In this document: in pieces, positions 1 to 7,055 of the stretch | How the letters are laid out: each line of letters begins with the position of its first letter | How positions within the stretch are numbered: position 1 is the first letter of the stretch | Assembly: GCA_937983305.1 (NCBI GenBank) | Contig: CALKAJ010000404.1 | Location: 1 to 7,629 of the forward strand | From: an uncultured Ignavibacteriota bacterium | Lineage (GTDB): Bacteria; Bacteroidota; Ignavibacteria; Tepidaquicellales; Tepidaquicellaceae | DNA length: 7,629 nt | Direction of reading: 5' to 3' | The notes under the pieces: generated by a model | What the model was told of the DNA's origin: nothing | Database searches by the model: none | The model's input: the letters and a program-made list of their open reading frames with translations, nothing else | Position numbers and translations under genes: made by a program

Positions 1-245
1 GAAGAGGAGAAATGTTCAATTCTTGTAACTAACAGCATAATATTTAATTTTTAAGTAAAATAACAAATCTTTTTGTTTTAAATGATACAATTATTTACAT
101 AAATTTTCGATAGGTTAATGAAAAATATACCAAATTATTGTATTTTAAGTGATATTTATTTATAAGAAATTAATGTAATGCAATTGAAACTATACATCTC
201 AATTTGCGTAACTCAATTGAGAATTAAATAAACTAAAAATTCTAA
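1..245. other. Non-coding leader before the efflux operon
   Basis: This stretch is very AT-rich and has no convincing gene. Frame 1 is open from base 1 to a TAA at 52-54 (17 residues) and could be the tail of a gene that enters from the left, but it is too short to recognise. On the minus strand an ATG at 38-36 opens a frame that leaves the window after 12 codons, so a divergent gene start is equally possible. The remainder must hold the operon promoter. A weak sigma70-like pair is visible, TTGTAT (138-143), 17 bases, TATAAG (161-166), matching the consensus at 3/6 and 5/6. A near match to the Bacteroidota -7 box (TAnnTTTG) is TCAATTTG at 199-206. Neither is strong enough to fix a start site. 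Confidence 0.5.
181..222. promoter_or_regulatory. Candidate operator: inverted repeat plus repeated CAATTG cores
   Basis: TCTCAATT at 197-204 and AATTGAGA at 215-222 are perfect inverted repeats separated by 10 bases. The right half lies within a perfect 10-base palindrome, CTCAATTGAG (212-221). A further CAATTGA is at 181-187, so the CAATT core occurs at 181, 200 and 214. The cluster ends 24 bases before the first gene of the efflux operon, where a repressor such as a TetR- or MarR-type protein could act; efflux operons are often controlled this way. No regulator gene is in the window. AT-rich DNA yields such palindromes by chance, so this is a suggestion only. Confidence 0.3.
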
Positions 246-1586
246 ATGAAAAAAATAATTCTTGCTCTTATTTTCTTGAATCTTTTATCGGTTCATTTAT
301 ATCCTCAGGAAATAATTGATTTGAAAAAGGCAGTTAATACGGCAATTGATAACAATCCGGGTTTGCAAACCGTTAAAAATAATCTTGATATTCAAAAATT
401 AGTTATTAAAAATACCAAAGGTGATTTATATCCGACTCTTGGAGTTACCGCGGGCTGGAATAGAAACAATTCTTATTCCAAAGGAGGTACCATTTTCCAA
501 AATGGATTTCCAATTGCAATTGGCGACCAGAGTATTTGGCAGAGCAATCTGAACCTTGGTATAAATTCTCAGGTTACTCTCTTTAACGGATTCGCTAATT
601 ATAAAAGCATTGATATTGAAAACGAAAATTTTACTTCTCTTACCATCAATTATGAAAAGCTGAAATATGACATTTTGATTAATATTTACACGAAATATTT
701 TGATGTGATAAAAAAGGAGTATATAGTAAAAGCAAACGAGGATAACTTAAAGAATTCTATTGATCAGCTTGAAAAAATCAAAGTTTATGTTGATGTAGGA
801 AAGAGAACTCTTTCGGATATATACAAACAGGATTCACAGGTTGCACAGGATGAATTAAATGTAGAAAGTTCAAAAAATGATTTTGAGAAAGCAAAAATTG
901 AACTCCTTGCGGCAATGAACGATAATCTTGATAAGGAGATATCGGTTAGCAAAGAAGATGTAAAACAGGATTTTACATTAGAAGAACTTGAAATAATACT
1001 TGCAAAATATTCGGATTCCGAAAAACTGCTCGAAAGTGCAATCACTAAAAGATACGATTATCAGTTAGGAAAAAGAGATATTCAAATAAGCGAAATGAAG
1101 CTCGACTTATCAAAACGGCAATTGTATTCCCCAACGATAAGTGCTTTTGGTAATTATAATTTAACAGGAAGTGATTTTGATATATCAAAAACAAGAACAC
1201 TTGCTTTTGGTTTTTCGCTAAATTACCCGATTTTTCAGGGTTTCAATCTGGAAGTACCAAAGCAGATAGCTGAAGTAAATATTAAACAAAAGAGTGAAGA
1301 TCTGAAAGAACTTGAAAGAAGTATCAGAGCATCAATCAAGAAGTCAATAATAGATTTACAGACAAGCTACAAGCAAATTGAAATACTTGAAAGAAATTTA
1401 AAGGCAGCCGAGCAGGATAAATATCTTTCGGAAGAAAACTTCAGAATCGGATACGGGACACTTCTTGATGTTCAGGTTGCCAATACAAGAGTTAACAATT
1501 TATTGATTCAGAGAATTAATTCATACTATAATTTCTTCATTGCTGTTAAGCAAATAGAATATTTATCAGGAATTTTAAACTATTAA
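246..1586 (+). CDS. TolC-family outer-membrane efflux protein
   Basis: Outer-membrane factor that forms the exit duct of the tripartite pump encoded by the next four genes. Residues 1-20 are a signal peptide (MKK, then a hydrophobic run, probably cut near the P-Q-E at 20-22). It has no lipobox cysteine, so it is not a lipoprotein like OprM. The mature protein shows the two-fold repeat of the OEP family. Each half begins with a helix ending in a YPT/SPT turn (LYPTLG at 61-66; LYSPTIS at 293-299), followed by a beta-strand pair whose second strand carries the family signature (VTLFNGF 110-116; YPIFQGF 327-333), then long periplasmic coiled-coil helices (about 120-225 and 335-440). IGYGTLLDV at 401-409 is the conserved turn before the last helix. 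At 446 residues it has normal family length. The start is set by the signal peptide; no Shine-Dalgarno is visible, only A-rich sequence. It ends 4 bases before the adaptor gene. The substrate is unknown. Confidence 0.93.
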   Translation: MKKIILALIFLNLLSVHLYPQEIIDLKKAVNTAIDNNPGLQTVKNNLDIQKLVIKNTKGDLYPTLGVTAGWNRNNSYSKGGTIFQNGFPIAIGDQSIWQSNLNLGINSQVTLFNGFANYKSIDIENENFTSLTINYEKLKYDILINIYTKYFDVIKKEYIVKANEDNLKNSIDQLEKIKVYVDVGKRTLSDIYKQDSQVAQDELNVESSKNDFEKAKIELLAAMNDNLDKEISVSKEDVKQDFTLEELEIILAKYSDSEKLLESAITKRYDYQLGKRDIQISEMKLDLSKRQLYSPTISAFGNYNLTGSDFDISKTRTLAFGFSLNYPIFQGFNLEVPKQIAEVNIKQKSEDLKELERSIRASIKKSIIDLQTSYKQIEILERNLKAAEQDKYLSEENFRIGYGTLLDVQVANTRVNNLLIQRINSYYNFFIAVKQIEYLSGILNY

Positions 1587-1590
1587 ATAT

Positions 1591-2928
1591 ATGACAACCG
1601 AAAATACTAAAATTGAAAAACCGGCTCAAAAACTAAATAATACCAGTAAAAAGAAAAAGAAAAAAAGAATATTAATTTCCATCGGAATTGTTCTTGTAAT
1701 TTTAATAATAATTGCGGTAATTGTTTCCGGTAAAAAGGAAAAACTAATCGAAGTTCAAACAGAGAAAATATCAAAGAGAAATATAACTCAGATAGTGACT
1801 GCCACAGGAAAGATTCAATCCGAAGTTAAAGTTAATATTAGTGCTGAAATCAGCGGTGAAATTGTCTCACTTCCTATAAAGGAAGGCGATGAGGTAAAAA
1901 AAGGCGACTTACTCGTAAAAATAAATCCTGAAGCATACTATCCTCAAGTCAAAATGGAGCAATCCGGAGTGAAAGTTCAGCAGAATAATTTAAAAGCAAG
2001 AGAAGTTGACTTAAAAAAAATGGAGCTTGAGTTAAATAGGATAAAAGAACTTGTAAATAAGGGTCTTGCACCGCAAAGCGAACTTGATAACGCCCAGACA
2101 AATTATGATTTAGTAGTTGCAAATATGAATACTGTCAGATCACAAATAGATCAACAAAGGGCTTCTTTATCGAAAGTTCAGTATGACTTGTCGAAAACAA
2201 CTATATATTCGCCAATGTCCGGAACAGTATCCGCTTTGAATAACGAAATAGGTGAAAAAGTTCTTGGAACATCTTTTAATCTCGGGTCTCAGATAATGAC
2301 CATTTCAGACTTATCTAAAATGGAATGTCAGGTTGAAGTGAGCGAAACAGACGTAACACTTGTGAAAATTGGAGATACTTCAAGAATTCAGATTGATGCA
2401 TTCCCGGATAAAATATTCACAGGCTATGTATATGAAATAGCCAATACTGCTACTTCAAAAAGTACGGGAACACAGGAAGAAGTTGTTAATTTTATTGTGA
2501 AAATCAGAATAATTAACGACGGATTTGATTTAAGACCCGGTATGAGCTGTACGGTTGATATTGAGGTTAATAAAAAAGAAAATATACTTACTGTACCAAT
2601 CCAATCTGTTACAGCAAGAGAAGATGAAGAGTTGAATAATAAATCGGAAACCGATAATGAGAATTTAATCAGTAATAAAGAAGATGAAAAGAATATGAAA
2701 AAGAAAAAAGTTGAAGAGATTGTATTCGTGATAGATAATGGACTTGCAAAAAAGAAAGCGGTTAAGACAGGAATCAGTGATGATTCATATATTGAAGTGA
2801 TAGAAGGACTTAATGAAGGTGAAGAAGTTGTTAAAGGAAGTTTCAAAGCCATTAATAAGGAACTTGAAGATAATTCAAAAGTAAAAGTAGATAATGAAAA
2901 GAAGAAAAAACCGAAAGACAAGGAGTAA
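1591..2928 (+). CDS. Periplasmic adaptor (membrane fusion) protein, HlyD/MacA type
   Basis: Links the inner-membrane ABC transporter to the TolC-like channel. In order: a short cytoplasmic tail with a basic patch (K20-K25, R26); one membrane anchor (about 27-46); the first half of the lipoyl domain (about 84-112, with IKEGDEVKKGDLL); a coiled-coil hairpin (about 113-202); the second lipoyl half (about 203-240, YSPMSGTV then SDLSKM); a beta-barrel (about 245-330, with LRPGM at 314-318); and a membrane-proximal domain (about 376-432). The hairpin tip has R150 and L154 of the RLS motif used to dock on TolC, but P161 stands where Ser is usual. A charged stretch (343-375) rich in E, D, N and K interrupts the last domain, and the C-terminus is highly basic. 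A MacA-type role follows from the MacB-type genes next door. No Shine-Dalgarno lies at a useful distance, so translation may be coupled to the gene before it. Confidence 0.92.
   Translation: MTTENTKIEKPAQKLNNTSKKKKKKRILISIGIVLVILIIIAVIVSGKKEKLIEVQTEKISKRNITQIVTATGKIQSEVKVNISAEISGEIVSLPIKEGDEVKKGDLLVKINPEAYYPQVKMEQSGVKVQQNNLKAREVDLKKMELELNRIKELVNKGLAPQSELDNAQTNYDLVVANMNTVRSQIDQQRASLSKVQYDLSKTTIYSPMSGTVSALNNEIGEKVLGTSFNLGSQIMTISDLSKMECQVEVSETDVTLVKIGDTSRIQIDAFPDKIFTGYVYEIANTATSKSTGTQEEVVNFIVKIRIINDGFDLRPGMSCTVDIEVNKKENILTVPIQSVTAREDEELNNKSETDNENLISNKEDEKNMKKKKVEEIVFVIDNGLAKKKAVKTGISDDSYIEVIEGLNEGEEVVKGSFKAINKELEDNSKVKVDNEKKKKPKDKE
2920..2925 (+). promoter_or_regulatory. Shine-Dalgarno site for the ATPase gene
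   Basis: AAGGAG lies inside the last codons of the adaptor gene, six bases before the ATG at 2932. It is the best ribosome-binding site in the window and supports that start for the ATPase. It contrasts with the first two genes of the operon, which have none, and may raise output of the ATPase. Confidence 0.6.
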
Positions 2929-2931
2929 TAG

Positions 2932-3633
2932 ATGGAGTTATTGATAAAGATAGAAAGTATAGTCAAGAGATATGATATGGGAGCAGAAGAGCTATATGCT
3001 CTTAAAAATGTAAGTTTTGAAATTAACAAGAATGAATACGTAGCAATTATGGGTCCATCCGGTTCCGGAAAATCAACACTTATGAATATCATTGGATGTT
3101 TAGACACACCTACATCCGGGACTTATATTTTGAACGGAAAAGATGTAAGTGAAATGGACGATAATGAATTAGCACATATCAGGAACAAAGAAATTGGTTT
3201 TGTATTTCAGACATTTAATCTGCTTGCGAGAAGCAATGCATTGCATAATGTAGAGTTACCGCTCGTCTATGCCGGAATTTCAAAAAACGAAAGGATTAAA
3301 ATTGCGGAAGAAGCTTTATCCTCCGTTGGTCTTGCAGATAGAATGAAACATAAGCCAAATGAGTTATCGGGTGGGCAGCGTCAGAGGGTTGCAATTGCCA
3401 GAGCACTTGTAAATAATCCTTCTTTAATACTTGCAGATGAACCGACAGGAAACCTTGACACAAAGACAGGTGAAGAGATTATGGCACTACTTGCCGATTT
3501 GAACTCTAAAGGTAATACAATTATTATTGTAACTCACGAAGAAGATATAGCGAAACATGCAAGAAGAATTATTAAAATCAGAGATGGTCTTATCGCAGAT
3601 GATACTACAAAACCTTTAAAAGGTGAGATATGA
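2932..3633 (+). CDS. MacB/LolD-type ABC transporter ATPase
   Basis: Cytoplasmic nucleotide-binding subunit that powers the two permeases encoded just downstream. All catalytic motifs are intact: Walker A GPSGSGKST (41-49), Q-loop Q93, signature LSGGQ (145-149), Walker B LILADE (165-170) with catalytic E170, D-loop GNLD (173-176) and switch H202 in THEE. The 233-residue length, the LNIIG-like MNIIGCLD after Walker A and the FVFQTFNLL segment are typical of the MacB/LolD/FtsE branch (mechanotransmission ABC systems). E. coli MacB carries this domain fused to its membrane part; here it is a separate gene. LolD is the main alternative, but the neighbouring TolC and MacA-type genes argue for efflux. 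Its TGA stop overlaps the next ATG (ATGA), implying translational coupling. Confidence 0.95.
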   Translation: MELLIKIESIVKRYDMGAEELYALKNVSFEINKNEYVAIMGPSGSGKSTLMNIIGCLDTPTSGTYILNGKDVSEMDDNELAHIRNKEIGFVFQTFNLLARSNALHNVELPLVYAGISKNERIKIAEEALSSVGLADRMKHKPNELSGGQRQRVAIARALVNNPSLILADEPTGNLDTKTGEEIMALLADLNSKGNTIIIVTHEEDIAKHARRIIKIRDGLIADDTTKPLKGEI

Positions 3634-4856
3634 ATATTTTCTTAGAAACGAAAGAAAACTTTGCAATATCGTTTAAAGCTATCACAGCCAATAAGATGCG
3701 CTCAATTCTTGCTACGCTTGGAATTGTTATCGGCATTGCGGCGGTTACTTTAATGCAAACAGCCATTGAGGGAATCAATATTGCTTTTGAAAAGAGCATT
3801 GCTGCGGTAGGTGCCGATGTATTGTATATACAGAAATTTGAATGGTTTGGAAAAGAGGATTTTGAGTTATACAGAAACCGGCGTGATATAACGATGTATC
3901 ATTTTGATTACATAAAAAGGAATGCCACAACAGTTGCGTCAATGTGCCCAACTATGGGTTCACCACGAACAATTCAATATGGAGAATATTCATTGCAAAA
4001 TGTATTTGCAATCGGAACGACAAATGAATATCAGGAAACTTTTGGTATTAATATGGAGGACGGGAGGTTCTATACACAAAAGGAATCGGATGCAGGGTAT
4101 CCTGTAGTTTGTATGGGGAGTGATGTAAAAAATGCTTTATTTCCTAACTCAAATCCTATCGGAAAATCAATAAAAGTGGGAACACATTCTTTTAAAGTAA
4201 TAGGCGTAGTTGAAAAACAGGGAAGTCTTCTTGGCTTATTCAGTCTTGACAATCGGGTAATAATTCCGGCAGAAAGATTTAGAAAAATATTTGGAACGCG
4301 CAGAAGTATTTCCATTAATCTCAAAGCAGAAGATTTAAATAATATTGAAGAAACAAGAGAAGAAGTAAGAGCAATAATGCGTAAGGCAAGAAAACTTCAA
4401 CCCGGAGTAAAGGATGATTTTGGAATAAATCAGCAGGAAGCTTTCAGACAAACTTATGAACAACTTACATCTTTGATTAAAATTATCGGATTAATAATAA
4501 CTTCACTTTCATTGATAGTCGGCTCGGTAGGAATTACAAATATTATGTTTGTATCCGTAAAAGAAAGAACAAAGGAGATTGGAATCAGAAAAGCTATAGG
4601 AGCTAAGAGAAGTACTATACTGATGCAATTCTTAATTGAATCTGCAACAATTTGTCTAATGGGAGGCTTTATTGGTTTGATGATTTCTTTCCCTTTGAGT
4701 TTGATTATAAATGCTTTTGTCTTACCGACTTCAATGCCTTTGTGGGTGGTTGTTCTCGGTTTATTTATTTCTTTGCTTTTTGGAGTTTTATCCGGGTTTT
4801 TCCCGGCTTTCAACGCTTCTAAAATGGATCCGGTAGAATCTTTAAGGTACGAATAA
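3630..4856 (+). CDS. MacB-type ABC transporter permease, first of pair
   Basis: Inner-membrane subunit with the four-helix MacB/FtsX architecture. A cytoplasmic N-terminal helix with the family NKMRSILATLGIVIG motif (21-35) leads into TM1 (about 28-48). A large periplasmic domain follows (about 50-280; MacB_PCD type), then TM2 (about 283-307), a cytoplasmic coupling segment with KERTKEIGIRKAIGA (311-325), TM3 (about 336-360) and TM4 (about 370-392). It ends in DPVESLRYE, the standard tail of the family. It has no ATPase domain, so it depends on the preceding gene. It starts in an ATGA overlap with that gene, with AGGTGA at 3621-3626 just upstream as a weak ribosome site. It is paralogous to the next gene and of identical length, and probably forms a heterodimer with it. 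The periplasmic domain contains two cysteines, C106 and C161. Confidence 0.93.
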   Translation: MNIFLETKENFAISFKAITANKMRSILATLGIVIGIAAVTLMQTAIEGINIAFEKSIAAVGADVLYIQKFEWFGKEDFELYRNRRDITMYHFDYIKRNATTVASMCPTMGSPRTIQYGEYSLQNVFAIGTTNEYQETFGINMEDGRFYTQKESDAGYPVVCMGSDVKNALFPNSNPIGKSIKVGTHSFKVIGVVEKQGSLLGLFSLDNRVIIPAERFRKIFGTRRSISINLKAEDLNNIEETREEVRAIMRKARKLQPGVKDDFGINQQEAFRQTYEQLTSLIKIIGLIITSLSLIVGSVGITNIMFVSVKERTKEIGIRKAIGAKRSTILMQFLIESATICLMGGFIGLMISFPLSLIINAFVLPTSMPLWVVVLGLFISLLFGVLSGFFPAFNASKMDPVESLRYE

Positions 4857-6082
4857 TGCTGATTATTGAAATTTTTAAATTATCGTTAAATACTTTACGA
4901 ACAAATAAACTTAGAGCAATACTAACACTTTCGGGTATTGTAATCGGAGTTTTCTCAATCATAGCTATAATGACTGCCTTAAGCGCTTTGCAATCAGGTA
5001 TTGAAAGCGGTTTAAGTCAGCTCGGCAGTAACACTTTTCAGGTACAAAAATTTCCTGCAGTTAATATTGGCGGTCCAATGAATGCAAAATACAGAAACCG
5101 ACCTGATATTACTTATGAACAGGGTATTAAACTTATGGAAAAAGCTACAACTTATAAGTATATGGCTTTAGAATACTGGAAATCCGGTAAAGTTTTTAAG
5201 CATGGGCAGTTTACTACTAATCCAAATATGGGTATTTGCGGTACGACACCGGACTGGACTTATACAAATGATTACTACGTTAAAGAAGGAAGGTTTTTCA
5301 GTGAAAAAGAAGTACAATCTTCAGCCGATGTATGCATAATAGGGCTTGAAGTTGTAGAAAAACTGTATCCAAAATCGAATCCAATCGGAAAGAAAATTCT
5401 TCTTGATAACAGAGATTTTATTGTGATTGGTGTTTTTGAACCAAAAGGAGAAAGTTTTGGACAAAGTCTCGATAATATTGCCGTAGTTCCAATAACAAAA
5501 ATGCTTGAAATTTACGGCAGAAGAGAATCTTTAAATATTTCGGTGCAGGCAAGCAGTAAAGATAATTACTTTGAAACCGTAGAAAATGTAACAAGTGTTT
5601 TAAGAGTCATAAGGGGAGTTAGACCGGGAGATGAAAACAATTTTGAAATTTATTCGAATGAATCATTAATTTCTTCAGTAAACAGTTTCACTCAATATTT
5701 TAAATATGGAGCCGGTTTTATTTCTTTTATAGCTCTGCTTGCCGCAGGTATCGGAATAATGAATATAATGCTGGTATCGGTAACTGAGAGAACAAAAGAA
5801 ATAGGAATTAGAAAAGCAATTGGCGCAAGAAGTTCTAATATTTTGACACAGTTTCTGGTGGAAGCAATCATACTTTCTCAGGTTGGAGGAATTATCGGGA
5901 TAATACTCGGAGTATTATCAGGGAATTTACTTGGGATTTATTTACAGGCAGCAGTAGTGATACCGGTTGATTGGGTTATTATCGGACTTGTTATCTGTAC
6001 TATGGTTGGCATAATATTCGGTGTTTATCCCGCTTATAAAGCTGCGAAATTGAACCCGATAGATGCACTCAGATATGAATAA
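4856..6082 (+). CDS. MacB-type ABC transporter permease, second of pair
   Basis: Second membrane subunit, with the same plan and the same length (408 residues) as its neighbour: NKLRAILTLSGIVIG (17-31) into TM1 (about 23-43), a periplasmic domain (about 45-280), TM2 (about 283-307), coupling segment ERTKEIGIRKAIGA (311-324), TM3 (about 335-360), TM4 (about 372-394) and the NPIDALRYE tail. Both proteins share a YRNRxDIT motif early in the periplasmic domain (79-86 here, 81-88 in the partner), a YP/FP-K/N-SNPIGK segment and the coupling helix, but elsewhere they have diverged well, so the duplication is old. Periplasmic cysteines are C128 and C160. The start overlaps the previous stop by one base (TAATG), with AAGG at 4844-4847. 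It is the last gene of the operon, and its final 14 bases overlap the end of the convergent kinase gene. Confidence 0.93.
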   Translation: MLIIEIFKLSLNTLRTNKLRAILTLSGIVIGVFSIIAIMTALSALQSGIESGLSQLGSNTFQVQKFPAVNIGGPMNAKYRNRPDITYEQGIKLMEKATTYKYMALEYWKSGKVFKHGQFTTNPNMGICGTTPDWTYTNDYYVKEGRFFSEKEVQSSADVCIIGLEVVEKLYPKSNPIGKKILLDNRDFIVIGVFEPKGESFGQSLDNIAVVPITKMLEIYGRRESLNISVQASSKDNYFETVENVTSVLRVIRGVRPGDENNFEIYSNESLISSVNSFTQYFKYGAGFISFIALLAAGIGIMNIMLVSVTERTKEIGIRKAIGARSSNILTQFLVEAIILSQVGGIIGIILGVLSGNLLGIYLQAAVVIPVDWVIIGLVICTMVGIIFGVYPAYKAAKLNPIDALRYE

Positions 6083-7055
6083 AAATTATTTTATCGAGCA
6101 TTATTTTAATTTCCTTTTCACTTATTGAATCATTTATTCTTTCTAAGTGTGCAATAACTTTTTTAATTTTCCCATTAAAATATGAAGGGGTTGTATCTTT
6201 TTCCGTTATTTGATATGCATAACTTCCAATCATTTGCAGTAATCTGATAATAATAAAGTAATTAAAAGATTCAAGGAATATTACGGACTCAATTTCTTCT
6301 TTCTTGATGTTGTCAAAGTAATGTTTAAGAAGAAAAGTTCTTTCTTCAATAGTAACATCAATACTCCCGGAATATAAAAATGAAGCAAGGTCATATTGCA
6401 GCGGACCTTTCCTGCCGGATTGATAATCTATGTAATGTAGTTCACCGTTATTAATAATTATGTTCCTTGGTTGAAAATCCCTGTACATAAAGTATCCGGA
6501 ATTGACAGAAGTTATTTTATCATTTAAGACAGAAAAAGAATCCTTAAATAATCCGGTATCAAAACCCGGTAAATATTGACCGTAATATTTAATAAATTTA
6601 TTTTCATCTGAAATGATTTGCTCTGAATTAAAAGAAGCTGTTTGGTAGCAATATTTATAATCTATGACAGTGTCCCCCCGCGTTTGAAAAATGAATAAAT
6701 CATTTAAAGCCTTTCTGTAAAACTTTAACAATAAATTCCGCTCTCTGCTGTTTTCAATAATGAAATCATAAAAAGTTTTTTCCCCTAAATCTACAGTCAG
6801 GTACATTGAGTTATCATCAGATATTTTAAGTATATCAGGAACTCTGAAGTTTAATCTTTTAAAAGATTTTGTGAATTCTATAAAAGCGATGTTTTCAGCT
6901 ACTAATTCAGACTCTACCGCTATAAAAGAAAAATTACCTGAAATAATTCTGAAAATATTTCTGTCGGAGAAACCCTTTTTCAAAGGTAAAAAAGTGAAAC
7001 TGTTATCTTTAGTATATTCAGAGATGAAATTTCTTAAACCTTCACTTAGTGTCAT
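6069..7055 (-). CDS. APH-fold small-molecule kinase (AmgK-like phosphotransferase)
   Basis: Predicted cytoplasmic ATP-dependent phosphotransferase of the aminoglycoside-phosphotransferase/choline-kinase superfamily. Visible landmarks: a nucleotide-loop region GFSDRNIFRI (28-37), the N-lobe/hinge segment ending LTVDLGEKTFYDF (86-98), the catalytic loop YRDFQPRN (191-198) with D193 and N198, and the metal-binding IDYQSGRKGPLQYDLA (209-224) with D210. This Y-R-D form with G-R-K-G-x-L-Q-Y-D is that of the AmgK group, which phosphorylates sugars such as N-acetylmuramate at the anomeric position. In many relatives a nucleotidyltransferase is fused or adjacent; neither is seen here. At 328 residues it is of normal length for a stand-alone member. 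The ATG overlaps the upstream epimerase frame by 14 bases, with no clear Shine-Dalgarno, which suggests coupled translation. The substrate is not determined; drug resistance should not be assumed. Confidence 0.85.
   Translation of the reverse strand: MTLSEGLRNFISEYTKDNSFTFLPLKKGFSDRNIFRIISGNFSFIAVESELVAENIAFIEFTKSFKRLNFRVPDILKISDDNSMYLTVDLGEKTFYDFIIENSRERNLLLKFYRKALNDLFIFQTRGDTVIDYKYCYQTASFNSEQIISDENKFIKYYGQYLPGFDTGLFKDSFSVLNDKITSVNSGYFMYRDFQPRNIIINNGELHYIDYQSGRKGPLQYDLASFLYSGSIDVTIEERTFLLKHYFDNIKKEEIESVIFLESFNYFIIIRLLQMIGSYAYQITEKDTTPSYFNGKIKKVIAHLERINDSISEKEIKIMLDKIIFIHI

Noticed and set aside
1..54. Possible 3' end of an upstream plus-strand gene (open frame to TAA at 52-54)
   Set aside because: Only 17 residues are visible with no recognisable motif; the other plus frames also close soon, and a minus-strand frame is open too, so neither strand nor existence can be decided.
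138..166. TTGTAT-N17-TATAAG as the operon promoter
   Set aside because: The -35 matches at only 3 of 6 positions, and such pairs are frequent by chance in this AT-rich leader; noted in the leader entry but not called as a feature.
2424..3107. Minus-strand open frame of 227 codons opposite the adaptor and ATPase genes
   Set aside because: It lies antisense to two well-supported genes, its composition (Ser, Phe, Ile and Leu runs) mirrors the Lys/Glu-rich plus strand, and it shows no recognisable domain.
4454..4813. Minus-strand open frame of 119 codons inside the first permease
   Set aside because: It is antisense to the conserved C-terminal membrane region of the permease and has no ribosome site or family resemblance.
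2932..6082. Lol lipoprotein-release system (LolCDE) as the identity of the ATPase and two permeases
   Set aside because: The ATPase-plus-two-permeases make-up is similar, but the same operon encodes a TolC-family channel and a HlyD/MacA adaptor, and the permeases have the MacB-style N-terminal motif, favouring a tripartite exporter.
6069..7055. Kinase as an aminoglycoside-resistance gene next to an efflux pump (resistance island)
   Set aside because: Its motifs fit the AmgK-like sugar kinase group rather than resistance APH enzymes, it is on the opposite strand from the pump, and no mobile-element sequence is present.
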